From NCBI RefSeq assembly GCF_011602085.1, contig NZ_JAAONY010000001.1, forward strand, positions 620,001 to 684,000: a stretch of DNA of 64,000 nucleotides. The letters run 5' to 3'. This DNA comes from Pseudoteredinibacter isoporae. GTDB taxonomy: Bacteria > Pseudomonadota > Gammaproteobacteria > Pseudomonadales > Cellvibrionaceae. A model generated the notes under the pieces. That model was not told the DNA's origin and did no database searches. It worked only from the letters and a program-made list of their open reading frames with translations. Made by a program: the position numbers and the translations under genes. Of this stretch, positions 7,958-16,080 are shown piece after piece. The stretch's first letter is position 1. Each line of letters starts with the position of its first letter.

Positions 7958-10396
7958 TTAAAAACGATACTTGATGTTCACACCGGTAAAGCGTGGATCG
8001 CGATAAGATACCTCATTACAACCGCATAAGGTGGCCAGATCGAAACCCTGAACACCGGCGCGTTCGTCCGTCACATTGCGAACGATCAAAGACGCTTCCC
8101 AAGTGTCATCACTGCTGGCCCATCCGAGGCGAGCATTGGTCATCACATAGCTGTCGAATTTATCGGCGTCAAAGTTACGCAGATTATAGTAGAACTCATC
8201 CGAGTAACTGACATCGGCGGCCACGTGCATCATGCCACCAAAGGCTTCCCACTCGTAACGCACCAGCGCCGTGGCTTGAACCTCGGGTGCATAGGTTGGG
8301 CGTACATCACGAGGCGGCAGCGGTGAGCCGGAACGTAAAAGAATATCTTTTACGGTAGCATCCAGATAGGAAGCACTTAACAAAATGTCCCAACCTTGGG
8401 CCGGGCTGGTAATCAATTCAAGTTCCACACCTTTATTGACCGCATCGGCATTAATGACAACACCACCCACACCAACAAAGAGGAAGGCCTGGTAGTCACT
8501 GTAATCATAGTAATAGGCGGAACCGTTCAGGCGAGTACTGCCATCACCCAAAGTGGCTTTAAAACCGGCTTCGTAAGCCAGCAGAATTTCCTCATCATAG
8601 GGCAAGGCGGCTTCGCCACCGGAACCGAGATAGGCACCGAGTAACGGCGCATTGAAGCTGCCGGCTTTCACGCCGCGATTGATGCCGGCATACAACAGCC
8701 AGTCATCGTTCGGACGGTAATCCAGTTGCACCTTACCGGTCCAAAAGGTATCCGAGCTTTCAAGATCGTGATTAAACGGGGAGCCCGCACCAAAAGCGTT
8801 CGGAATTGGTGAGCCCTGGTTAACGGTGTCGTTGCCCTGGGAAATATAAACACCGACTTCAATATCAAAATCTTTTTTCTCTTCCATCACACGCAGGCCA
8901 GCGGTCAGTGCCAGCTTATCGCTGAGATCGTATTCAATCTGACCGAAGACACTGTAGGAATTGGTTTCCAGATTGGCTTGCACACCAATATCCACTGGTG
9001 GGAAAAGCGCATCTACAATGCTGTTAACCGGCGCTTTCAATCCGTTGTCGGAATGGTTGTCGATATTTAAATAATACAAACCGGCTACCCAGCGGCTGGA
9101 TTCCGTTTCACCGTTGAAACGAATCTCCTGGGAAAAGCTGCTGGCGTCCACGCCCGCATAGTTGGCCAGCTGATTAATCGGTGCGGCATCGACATCGATA
9201 AAGAGCAGCTTTTCATAGTCTTTATAATCGGTGATGGCGGTCATGGTAACCGAGTCACTCAGCTCTTTTGAAAGATTGAAATTCAAACCCCAGGTATCGG
9301 TTGAGCCCTGATCTTCAAAGGCAAAATCACCAGAGAACGTAAAATCATCGCCATCGGGATCGACATAACCAAAGAAGTCACCGCCGGGCACCGGACGTCC
9401 GCTTAAACCGATGCCACCCCCGGGAATAAACTGATCGCCATCGATAACATCACCCCCACCGTCGCCGTCACCCTGAATACTCAAGCGGGTTTCGCCAGCC
9501 GGGGTATCAATCACGTTAATCAGCTCGCCATTGGCATCGAGAACCGCAATGGTGGATTTTGATTGATAAGGACCCGTGCTCGCTTCTGAGCTGGCGTAGT
9601 TTGCCGAAAAGTTAACGGTCGTGGTGTCATTGGCTTCGTAGGTGAGATTCAGGCGTCCGGCAGTGGTGTCGTCGCCACCAAGATCGGCACCGGAGCCTGT
9701 ACCGGGTGAGCCGCCGCCCGGTAGATTACTGTTCGCCCCAAAGGGATACACGTTTTTTAAATGGCCATCCTGCTGGTTGGTTTTAAAGGCAACACGTGCA
9801 CCCAGCTTGTCGGTTAATGGGCCGCCCACGGCACCTTCCAACGTCCACTTATTGGCATCGGCGGGGGTATCAAAACGGCCAAAGGTCAAATCAAGATACC
9901 CTTCCACTTCTTCCATATTGGGCTTGCGGGAAATGTAATGTACCAGACCACCGGTGGCATTACGCCCAAACAGCGTGCCCTGGGGGCCTTTCAAAATTTC
10001 TACCCGATCAACATCGAATACCGCAAAAGTTTGGGCCTGGGCGATGGCGAGATAACCTTCATCAAGATATACGGCATTAGGTGCTTCCACGATGTCGTTG
10101 AAGTCGTTCTGGGTAACACCACGAATGGTGAACTGGGTATTTTGCCCGGCCAGGTTACCGGAGATATGCACACCGGGGCTGAAGGTGGCGATGTCATGGC
10201 TTTGGCTCACCCCCAGTGCTGACATCTGGTCACCACTGAAGGCGGTGACGGCGATGCCCACATCCTGCAGGCTTTGTTCACGCTTTTGCGCGGTCACGGT
10301 AACCTCTTCCAGAATCTGGGCCTGGCTAGCGTAGGAAATAACGGCGGTGCTAAGAAATGCGATGGTCGAGCTTAGAGCGTTCTTCTTGAAAGTCAT
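7958..10396 (-). CDS. TonB-dependent outer-membrane receptor (812 aa)
   Basis: A large beta-barrel receptor. A signal peptide of about 26 residues (ending ISYASQA) precedes the plug domain, which opens with EEVTVTAQKREQSLQDVGIAV and contains the conserved VDRVEILKGPQGTLFGRNATGG stretch in the segment 130-155. The barrel runs to the terminal NIKYRF with its final aromatic residue. Extracellular loops are glycine- and aspartate-rich (about residues 225-360), longer than average. It imports an unknown ligand in a TonB/ExbBD-driven manner. It is of the iron-independent, substrate-uptake type common in marine gammaproteobacteria. The Tat subunit gene starts 87 bases downstream, so it is probably the first gene of the catabolic operon. 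Confidence 0.95.
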   Translation of the reverse strand: MTFKKNALSSTIAFLSTAVISYASQAQILEEVTVTAQKREQSLQDVGIAVTAFSGDQMSALGVSQSHDIATFSPGVHISGNLAGQNTQFTIRGVTQNDFNDIVEAPNAVYLDEGYLAIAQAQTFAVFDVDRVEILKGPQGTLFGRNATGGLVHYISRKPNMEEVEGYLDLTFGRFDTPADANKWTLEGAVGGPLTDKLGARVAFKTNQQDGHLKNVYPFGANSNLPGGGSPGTGSGADLGGDDTTAGRLNLTYEANDTTTVNFSANYASSEASTGPYQSKSTIAVLDANGELINVIDTPAGETRLSIQGDGDGGGDVIDGDQFIPGGGIGLSGRPVPGGDFFGYVDPDGDDFTFSGDFAFEDQGSTDTWGLNFNLSKELSDSVTMTAITDYKDYEKLLFIDVDAAPINQLANYAGVDASSFSQEIRFNGETESSRWVAGLYYLNIDNHSDNGLKAPVNSIVDALFPPVDIGVQANLETNSYSVFGQIEYDLSDKLALTAGLRVMEEKKDFDIEVGVYISQGNDTVNQGSPIPNAFGAGSPFNHDLESSDTFWTGKVQLDYRPNDDWLLYAGINRGVKAGSFNAPLLGAYLGSGGEAALPYDEEILLAYEAGFKATLGDGSTRLNGSAYYYDYSDYQAFLFVGVGGVVINADAVNKGVELELITSPAQGWDILLSASYLDATVKDILLRSGSPLPPRDVRPTYAPEVQATALVRYEWEAFGGMMHVAADVSYSDEFYYNLRNFDADKFDSYVMTNARLGWASSDDTWEASLIVRNVTDERAGVQGFDLATLCGCNEVSYRDPRFTGVNIKYRF

Positions 10397-10816
10397 CGTG
10401 CTGTCCTATTTTTTATTATCTTGGGTTTTTATTATGTTTGGGCATTAACGCAGTGGATTATTCATATTATGGGAATAAAAATTACACGTTAATTTAAGCG
10501 TTACAATAATAATTTAAACATAAGTGTTTTATATGTAAATAACTATTTGACGGCAATTTTGTATTTGCGGGTTCATGGGGAGTTTCATGCAGATATATGA
10601 ATTTTCATGCTTTTTGCTGCAAGATCGCGAGTTTCTTGGGGGGAGCAGGCTTTCGCAGATGGCACGAAACCACTCTGAAGGCCCCGGCTCCCAAAGGAAT
10701 ACCCGGATAAAGTGAAAGGGTCGAACCGTGAAACCAGAGGCTGCCTGAACTCCGAGGGATTGAGGGTCAGGCAGAGGGCGTTACACGGGGAAATGGAAAG
10801 AAAGTGAAAGAATCGT
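10397..10816. other. 420-base gap: TonB receptor promoter region and RpiR 3' region
   Basis: No credible ORF is present. The half next to the receptor is AT-rich and on the minus strand offers TTGTAA-16-TAATTT (about 10480-10507) as a possible promoter. Two copies of TTTCATGC, 20 bases apart (10583 and 10603), and a nearby TTCATG form a small repeat cluster. The half next to the RpiR gene holds a perfect 8-bp stem ctgcctga/tcaggcag (10741-10774), which lies 3' of that gene and lacks a T-run. Confidence 0.4.
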
Positions 10817-11683
10817 TTACTTGGAACGGTCTTCCGGCTGGATGCGCAACGAGCGCAGACCTTGTTTCAGTTTGAATAGATGATCATGCAACTCGGGCCC
10901 TTTTCGCTGGGCAACGCCAATTGCGAGGACATCAATAATCACCAGATGTGCGATACGCGAAGACAGCGGGGTATAGATCTCAATGTCTTCCTCGACATCC
11001 ACTTCGATGGGAATACTGGCATTCTTAATTACCGGTGTTCCGCTTGGGGCCAGACCAATCACGATTCCGCCCATGGCTTTGACCATCTCCATGGAATGCA
11101 GCAAGGCCTTGGTGCGGCCACTTTGTGAAATGGCCACCACCACATCACCGGGTTGCATACTCATGGCCGACATATTCTGGATATGGTGGTCTGAGTGAGC
11201 CGCTGTAGCCAGTTGCAGGCGGAAGAATTTGTGCTGGGCATCCGCTGCGACCGCGCCCGAGGCCCCGAAACCATAAAACTCCACGCGGTTGGCCAGACAA
11301 AGCGCGGTTACCGCCTGATCCAGAATTTCCGGGTTCAGGCGATCGCGAACCTGCAACAGGGTGTCGACGGTTGAATCGAAGACCTTTTGGGTGAATTCCT
11401 CAACAGCATCGGTTTCGGTCACGGCAATTTGACCAAAGCTGGGGCTGGAAGCCAGCTGCTGGGCCAATTGCAATTTGAATTCCTGGAAGCCATCACAATC
11501 AACCGCCCGACAAAAGCGCACCACGGTGGGCTCACTCACCTCGGATTTCGCAGCCAGGTCGACAATACGCATATGAATAATGTCGCTTGGGTGACTCAGC
11601 ACATACTCGGCAACCTTGCGCTCGGATTTGCGCATATCGTCCAATGATTCAGAGATTCGTTGTGTTAATTCGGCGGGTTTCAC
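10817..11683 (-). CDS. MurR/RpiR family transcriptional regulator
   Basis: A 288-residue regulator with an N-terminal HTH_6 domain (about residues 1-77; RKSERKVAEYVLSHP and the recognition segment SEVSEPTVVRFCRAVDCDGFQEFKLQLA) and a C-terminal SIS sugar-isomerase domain (about 125-250; FYGFGASGAVAADAQHKFFRL, VVVAISQSGRTKALL). The SIS domain normally senses a phosphorylated sugar or amino sugar. The start is GTG, with GGAG upstream. It is divergent from the secreted M28 peptidase gene. Two palindromic sites of RpiR/HexR type lie between them, suggesting autoregulation and control of the peptidase. It also precedes the TonB receptor at 10396 on the same strand. Confidence 0.92.
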   Translation of the reverse strand: MKPAELTQRISESLDDMRKSERKVAEYVLSHPSDIIHMRIVDLAAKSEVSEPTVVRFCRAVDCDGFQEFKLQLAQQLASSPSFGQIAVTETDAVEEFTQKVFDSTVDTLLQVRDRLNPEILDQAVTALCLANRVEFYGFGASGAVAADAQHKFFRLQLATAAHSDHHIQNMSAMSMQPGDVVVAISQSGRTKALLHSMEMVKAMGGIVIGLAPSGTPVIKNASIPIEVDVEEDIEIYTPLSSRIAHLVIIDVLAIGVAQRKGPELHDHLFKLKQGLRSLRIQPEDRSK

Positions 11684-11787
11684 GGTGACTTCAGCTCCAT
11701 CCTACTGACAATCTTTTGCTGTTATCGGGTTTACTATCGTTTTGATTATGTTGCTTGGTTACGTTTGGGAAAATAGTAGCCAAGATA

Positions 11788-11800
11788 TGTAGTAAATACA
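11788..11800. promoter_or_regulatory. RpiR/HexR-like operator candidate 1
   Basis: TGTAGTAAATACA has inverted TGTA/TACA arms spaced by five bases. HexR, a characterised RpiR-family member, uses TGTAAT-N3-ATTACA, so the site fits the family. It lies in the intergenic region shared by the RpiR gene and the M28 peptidase gene. Confidence 0.5.
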
Positions 11801-11809
11801 GCAAAAATA

Positions 11810-11824
11810 TGTAAATTTCCTACA
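11810..11824. promoter_or_regulatory. RpiR/HexR-like operator candidate 2
   Basis: TGTAAATTTCCTACA (15 bp; flanking bases extend the arms to ATGTA/TACAT) lies about one to two helical turns from the first candidate, on the same face of the same divergent promoter region. Paired sites at this spacing are common for dimer or tetramer regulators. Confidence 0.5.
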
Positions 11825-11889
11825 TAAGCTGACAAAGTCCAGCTATTTGCCTGAAAACTAAACAAATCCAACCATCTGGTGATCGAGTG

Positions 11890-13275
11890 ATGCGAACCTT
11901 TATGCAAAAGGCCGTGCTTGGCATGGCGTTCCTGTTAACCCCTTTGAGTCTTATGGCGGCTGAGTTCAGCGCTGAAAATCTGGCGCAGGCAAAGGCCCTG
12001 GCTGAAAAAGCGGGGAAATCCGAGCTGGCCTACCAACTGGATGAGAGCCTGAGCACCGAAGTGGGTCCACGCCGAGTCGGCACCCCGGGTGACAAAGCGG
12101 GCATCGAATGGGCGGTCGCAAAAATGAAAGCGCTGGGCTTTGATCGCGTCTGGACTGAAACGGTGACCACTCCGGGGTGGGAGCGCGGTGATATCAGTGT
12201 CGAAGCGGTATCCCCTTTTCCTCAGCGCATGGTTGCCATCGCTCTGGGTGGCAGTGTCCCTACCCCGGCAGACGGTATTGAGGCCCAGGTTGTTGCCTTC
12301 CCGAATCTGGATGCCCTGAAAGCCGCCGAGGCGGGCAGTTTGAAAGGCAAGATTGCCTATATCGGTTATCAGATGAAACCATCCATCGATGGTGCCGATT
12401 ATGGTGTCGCCGGTAAGCAGCGCTACCTGGGTTCCGAAGTGGCGGCGAGCAAGGGCGCTTCTGCGGTTCTGATCCGCTCTGTCGGTACCGACAATGACCG
12501 TATTGGCCACACGGGTGCCCAAGGTGATAAATCCACGATCCCGGCAGCGGCCTTGTCCATTCCCGATGCCGATCTGCTGGAAAGCATGATGAAGCGCAGT
12601 GATAAGGTCACCTTGAAGATCAACATCAGCTCCCGCAAAACCGCCGATGTTAAAACCGCGAATGTGATCGGTGAAGTTACCGGTACCGAACGCCCAGAAG
12701 ATTTTGTGGTTCTGGGTTCCCACCTCGATAGCTGGGATGTTGGCACCGGTGCGGTGGACGACGGCATGGGCGTTGCCATTACCATGGCTGCCGCCAAACA
12801 CATCATCGACAGCGGCAAAAAGCCCAAGCGCTCGATTCGTGTGATTCTCTTTGGCGCCGAAGAGATCGGTCTGTACGGCGTAAAGCAGTACTACGAGAAG
12901 CACAAAGACAAATTGGGTAATCACATTATTGGTGCTGAATGGGATTCCGGTACTCGCATGATTCACCAGTTGCGCCCGGGTGTGGGTGAGAAATCATTAG
13001 CCGCCATCAAGCAAATGGCCGAGTTGCTGAAGCCTTATGGCGTTGCCTTGCATCCATCCAACAGTGCCAAGGGCCAGTCGGATATTTCGGTATTGGGTAA
13101 AGCGGGTATGCCGGCCATTAACTTCGATTCGGATTTGACCGACTATTTTGATTACCACCACACTGAAAACGACACCATGGCCAATGTACCGCCGGAAACG
13201 ATGCGTCAGGCCTCAGCGGTTTACACAGCGTTTGCCTGGTTAACGGCGAACAGCCTGATTGATTTTCGGAAGTAA
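11890..13275 (+). CDS. Secreted M28-family metallopeptidase with PA domain
   Basis: The protein (461 residues from ATG 11890; a GTG one codon earlier is also possible) has a signal peptide ending near LSLMAAEF. A PA-like insertion spans about residues 120-225. The M28 catalytic domain shows zinc ligands in GSHLDSWDVGTGAVDDGMG (about 277-295), the catalytic Glu-Glu pair in FGAEEIGLYG, the aspartate of WDSGT and the final histidine in DYHHTEND. This is the plasma-glutamate-carboxypeptidase-like (carboxypeptidase Q) group, acting as an amino- or dipeptidase in the periplasm or outside. It follows the divergent RpiR-type regulator. A stem-loop lies 8 bases after its stop. Confidence 0.92.
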   Translation: MRTFMQKAVLGMAFLLTPLSLMAAEFSAENLAQAKALAEKAGKSELAYQLDESLSTEVGPRRVGTPGDKAGIEWAVAKMKALGFDRVWTETVTTPGWERGDISVEAVSPFPQRMVAIALGGSVPTPADGIEAQVVAFPNLDALKAAEAGSLKGKIAYIGYQMKPSIDGADYGVAGKQRYLGSEVAASKGASAVLIRSVGTDNDRIGHTGAQGDKSTIPAAALSIPDADLLESMMKRSDKVTLKINISSRKTADVKTANVIGEVTGTERPEDFVVLGSHLDSWDVGTGAVDDGMGVAITMAAAKHIIDSGKKPKRSIRVILFGAEEIGLYGVKQYYEKHKDKLGNHIIGAEWDSGTRMIHQLRPGVGEKSLAAIKQMAELLKPYGVALHPSNSAKGQSDISVLGKAGMPAINFDSDLTDYFDYHHTENDTMANVPPETMRQASAVYTAFAWLTANSLIDFRK

Positions 13276-13283
13276 GTGAATGA

Positions 13284-13318
13284 GCCCTCATCGGAACGTC
13301 GATTGCTTCGATGAGGGC
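13284..13318 (+). terminator. Stem-loop after M28 peptidase gene
   Basis: A perfect 10-bp stem gccctcatcg/cgatgagggc with a 15-base loop lies directly after the peptidase gene. There is no T-run, so it is either a Rho-assisted terminator or a 3'-end protecting hairpin. Confidence 0.45.
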
Positions 13319-13471
13319 CTATAGGCGTTACGCCAGAGCCCGACCACTTCGGTTGAATATCACTCCATGCTAATAAAGCCTACTCATGATCTGGATTGGG
13401 TATTTCCCAAACAATAGTGCGATAATGCCGCCGACTATGGGGCCAGCCCCATCGCTTTATTGGAGAGAAAT

Positions 13472-14317
13472 ATGACTACCCGTATCGAGGCCGTAGATTA
13501 CCAGGCCCCAGATGCCCAAGCCCGATTTGTGCAATCCCTGAAAGACACCGGTTTCGGTGTGCTGAAGAACCATCCGATCTCGAAAGATCTGGTGAGCTCA
13601 ATTTATGCCAACTGGAAGCAGTTCTTCGACAGCGAAGAAAAAGACCAGTATGAATTTAATGTGGATACCCAGGACGGCTTCTTCCCGAAATCCGTATCTG
13701 AAGTCGCCAAAGGTCATGAAGTGAAAGACATCAAAGAGTACTTTCACTACTACACCTGGGGTCAGTGCCCATCTGCACTGAAAGAAGAAATCCATAACTA
13801 CTACGAGCAAGCCAATGGTTTGGCCCGTGAATTACTGACCTGGGTGGAAGGCCACAGCCCGGCGGACGTTGCCCGTTACTACAGCGAGCCTTTGACTAAT
13901 ATGATTGAAGGCAGCGAAAAAACCCTTCTGCGTGTTCTGCACTATCCCGAGTTCCAGGGCGATGAAGAGCCCGGAGCGATTCGTGCTGCGGCCCATGAGG
14001 ATATCAACCTGTTGACCATTTTGCCGGCTGCCAATGAGCCCGGTCTGCAAGTGAAAACCAAAGAAGGGGACTGGCTGGATATTCCATGTGAATTCGGCAA
14101 CCTGATCATCAATATTGGTGATATGTTGCAAGAGGCTTCAGGTCACTACTTCCCATCAACCACACACCGTGTGATTAACCCCGAAGGCAGTGATAGCCGC
14201 CGCGCGCGTATCTCCCTGCCCCTGTTCCTGCACCCGCGCCCGGAAGTAAAGCTGTCTGACCGCTATACCGCCAGAGAGTATTTGCAAGAGCGTCTGCGTG
14301 AGCTGGGTGTAATGTAA
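13472..14317 (+). CDS. Isopenicillin-N-synthase family Fe(II)/2OG oxygenase
   Basis: A 281-residue protein from ATG 13472, preceded by GGAGAG at a 4-5 base spacing. The 2-oxoglutarate/iron oxygenase core shows H175 and D177 in AAHEDINLLT, H232 in STTHRVINP, and R246-x-S248 (RARISLPLF) for the 2OG carboxylate. The N-terminal DIOX_N region contains the typical GFGVLKNHPIS. In bacteria this class modifies amino acids, pyrimidines or secondary metabolites; the substrate here is unknown. It stands alone, with small membrane protein genes downstream on the same strand. Confidence 0.88.
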   Translation: MTTRIEAVDYQAPDAQARFVQSLKDTGFGVLKNHPISKDLVSSIYANWKQFFDSEEKDQYEFNVDTQDGFFPKSVSEVAKGHEVKDIKEYFHYYTWGQCPSALKEEIHNYYEQANGLARELLTWVEGHSPADVARYYSEPLTNMIEGSEKTLLRVLHYPEFQGDEEPGAIRAAAHEDINLLTILPAANEPGLQVKTKEGDWLDIPCEFGNLIINIGDMLQEASGHYFPSTTHRVINPEGSDSRRARISLPLFLHPRPEVKLSDRYTAREYLQERLRELGVM

Positions 14318-14375
14318 ACCTCGTCTAAGTGGGCTACACTGCCGAAAAATTCGGTTTCTGAAAAAGGAAGATGAG

Positions 14376-14843
14376 ATGATGGAAACCCCAAAGTACGCAG
14401 GCTTTTGGATTCGCCTGGTAGCCCACATTATCGATGGTTTTGTTTTTTCCCTGTTGATCGTACCGCTGGTTCTGTGGATGGTGGATTTCGATCTCGCCCG
14501 CTACAGCGAAAGCAGTGCCGGTGCCAGCATCGTGCAAAATATTTTGCCTATGTTGGCGGTCTGGTTATTTTGGTATTACAAATCCGCAACCCCGGGCAAA
14601 ATGGTGTTTCGTATTAAAATCGTTGATGCCGAAACCCTCGGGCGTTTAAGTGTTGGTCAGACCATTGGTCGTTACTTTGCCTATATCGTATCCATACTTC
14701 CTCTTTTGCTGGGATTAATCTGGGTGGCTTTCGATAAGCGCAAACAAGGTTGGCACGATAAACTGGCCGGTACTTTGGTGATTATCGATGAACCTACAGC
14801 GTCGATTCCTGCCCAGGAAAATGCAACCTCCCGGAATCCATAA
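14376..14843 (+). CDS. RDD-family membrane protein
   Basis: A 155-residue membrane protein with the RDD signature: GFWIRLVAHIIDGF near residues 8-21 and, centrally, YKSATPGKMVFRIKIVD. Three membrane helices are seen (about 13-35, 50-65 and 88-110), and the end of the domain reads KQGWHDKLAGTLVI. Members of this family are poorly defined; some are implicated in ion or solute transport. Two ATGs lie next to each other at the start. It is probably in one unit with the methyltransferase-like gene whose ATG is 19 bases downstream. Confidence 0.85.
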   Translation: MMETPKYAGFWIRLVAHIIDGFVFSLLIVPLVLWMVDFDLARYSESSAGASIVQNILPMLAVWLFWYYKSATPGKMVFRIKIVDAETLGRLSVGQTIGRYFAYIVSILPLLLGLIWVAFDKRKQGWHDKLAGTLVIIDEPTASIPAQENATSRNP

Positions 14844-14862
14844 GCCCGTTCAGGACAATACA

Positions 14863-15321
14863 ATGCGTCTGGAATTGAAAATACCGCCACTGTTGTTGAT
14901 GTTTGTGTTTACTGGCCTGGTGTTTTTGTTTCACCAGCTATTGCCCATGTTATCGCTGAGCTTTGCTGCTCAGTCGGCATTGGCCGCTTTGATCTGTTTT
15001 GCGGCGGCGGGTATTTGTGCCGTCGCGGTTCTGCAATGCCACTTTGCCGGCACCACCGTTGACCCGCGCAACCCCAGAGCGAGCAGCGAATTAATCACCT
15101 CGGGTGTATTTCGTTTCAGTCGCAATCCCATGTATCTGGGGTTTGCGATGTTTATCGCGGGGGCTATCGTGCTCAGTGGAAATCTGCTGTCGATTGCGGC
15201 CCTGCCGTTGTTCGTCTGGTATTTGAATAACTATCAGATTGGGCCAGAAGAAAAACAGCTGCAACGCAAGTTTCAAGAAGCGTACAGTGAATACCAGCAA
15301 ACGGTACGTCGCTGGATTTAG
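14863..15321 (+). CDS. Isoprenylcysteine carboxyl methyltransferase (ICMT)/PEMT-like membrane protein
   Basis: A 152-residue membrane protein. I choose ATG 14863 because AGGA lies 7-8 bases upstream and the coding frame upstream overlaps the RDD gene. The family signature is seen in DPRNPRASSELITSGVFRFSRNPMYLGF split across residues 67-95, and the C-terminal GPEEKQLQRKFQEAYSEY helix holds the usual glutamates. It probably methylates an unknown small substrate or phospholipid, or has lost that function; bacterial members are mostly uncharacterised. Confidence 0.82.
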   Translation: MRLELKIPPLLLMFVFTGLVFLFHQLLPMLSLSFAAQSALAALICFAAAGICAVAVLQCHFAGTTVDPRNPRASSELITSGVFRFSRNPMYLGFAMFIAGAIVLSGNLLSIAALPLFVWYLNNYQIGPEEKQLQRKFQEAYSEYQQTVRRWI

Positions 15322-15362
15322 GGTGGATTCAGAGCGAGCTGAACCTGGGTGCAGGTAAAGAA

Positions 15363-15872
15363 TTATTCTTCTTCATCGCCGCCATCACGCCAGCGCAAAT
15401 CATCCAACGGGTAACCCCCCATCCACTTGGGGGTGTCCATCACAATTCGGGTATCGATGCGTTGAATTCCCAAATCCTGTCCCAGTAGCTCTTCACACAA
15501 CTCATTCAACTCCGCGACCGAAGAGCACACACAGAAAGCCATGTAATCCGAACCGCCAGACATACGCATGCAGTCAACGATATTGCCATACGCTTTCACG
15601 GCTTTTTCAAATCGCCTAAGGGTCGGCTGCTCATGATGATTCATGGTGATGTCGAGGTAAGCGGTGACGTTTTCACAGATCTTGTTGAGATTCACCACGG
15701 TCAGGTAGCTGTGGATATAGCCCGCTTCTTCCAGAGCTTTGGTGCGCTGCAAACAGGCACTCGGGGACAAGCCCACATCATTGGCCAGATCAATATTACT
15801 GATGCGCGCGTTATTCTGTAAAAAGGTCAAAATCCGACGATTCAATCGATCGAGCTTGATACTTCGTTTCAT
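15363..15872 (-). CDS. Lrp/AsnC-family transcriptional regulator
   Basis: A 169-residue regulator with an N-terminal winged helix-turn-helix (LDRLNRRILTFLQNNARISNID and VGLSPSACLQRTKALEEAGYI lie within residues 7-53) and a RAM ligand-binding domain (about 75-150). The extra acidic tail GGDEEE is unusual. It is divergent from the hyuAB-type operon, the standard place for an Lrp-like amino-acid-sensing regulator of a catabolic locus. A 13-bp palindrome lies in the shared intergenic region. Confidence 0.93.
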   Translation of the reverse strand: MKRSIKLDRLNRRILTFLQNNARISNIDLANDVGLSPSACLQRTKALEEAGYIHSYLTVVNLNKICENVTAYLDITMNHHEQPTLRRFEKAVKAYGNIVDCMRMSGGSDYMAFCVCSSVAELNELCEELLGQDLGIQRIDTRIVMDTPKWMGGYPLDDLRWRDGGDEEE

Positions 15873-15938
15873 GGCTAAGCCCTCATGAGTGCGAGTCTAG
15901 CCTAACTTTCCTCTGTGGCGGGGGTCAACCATTGGGGT

Positions 15939-15951
15939 CTGTACCGTACAG
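15939..15951. promoter_or_regulatory. 13-bp palindrome CTGTACCGTACAG between lrp-like gene and hyuA
   Basis: A perfect palindrome with a one-base centre lies 67 bases upstream of the Lrp-type gene and 130 bases upstream of hyuA. A second imperfect dyad (GTATTGAGATAC, about 16035) lies nearer hyuA. The position makes it an operator candidate for the neighbouring regulator. Confidence 0.4.
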
Positions 15952-16080
15952 GCTTGCGCAGCTGCAGCCGATAAAAAATATCCTATTGCCCACCGACGTC
16001 CTAACGAAATCATATGCAGCGGCATCTTGGTACCGTATTGAGATACAACGAATATCCAATGCTAGGTGAGAAGATAAGCA

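Noticed and set aside
11935..12966. 343-codon open frame on the minus strand across the M28 peptidase gene
   Set aside because: It is antisense to a gene with clear catalytic motifs and signal peptide; it has no recognisable motifs and reflects codon bias.
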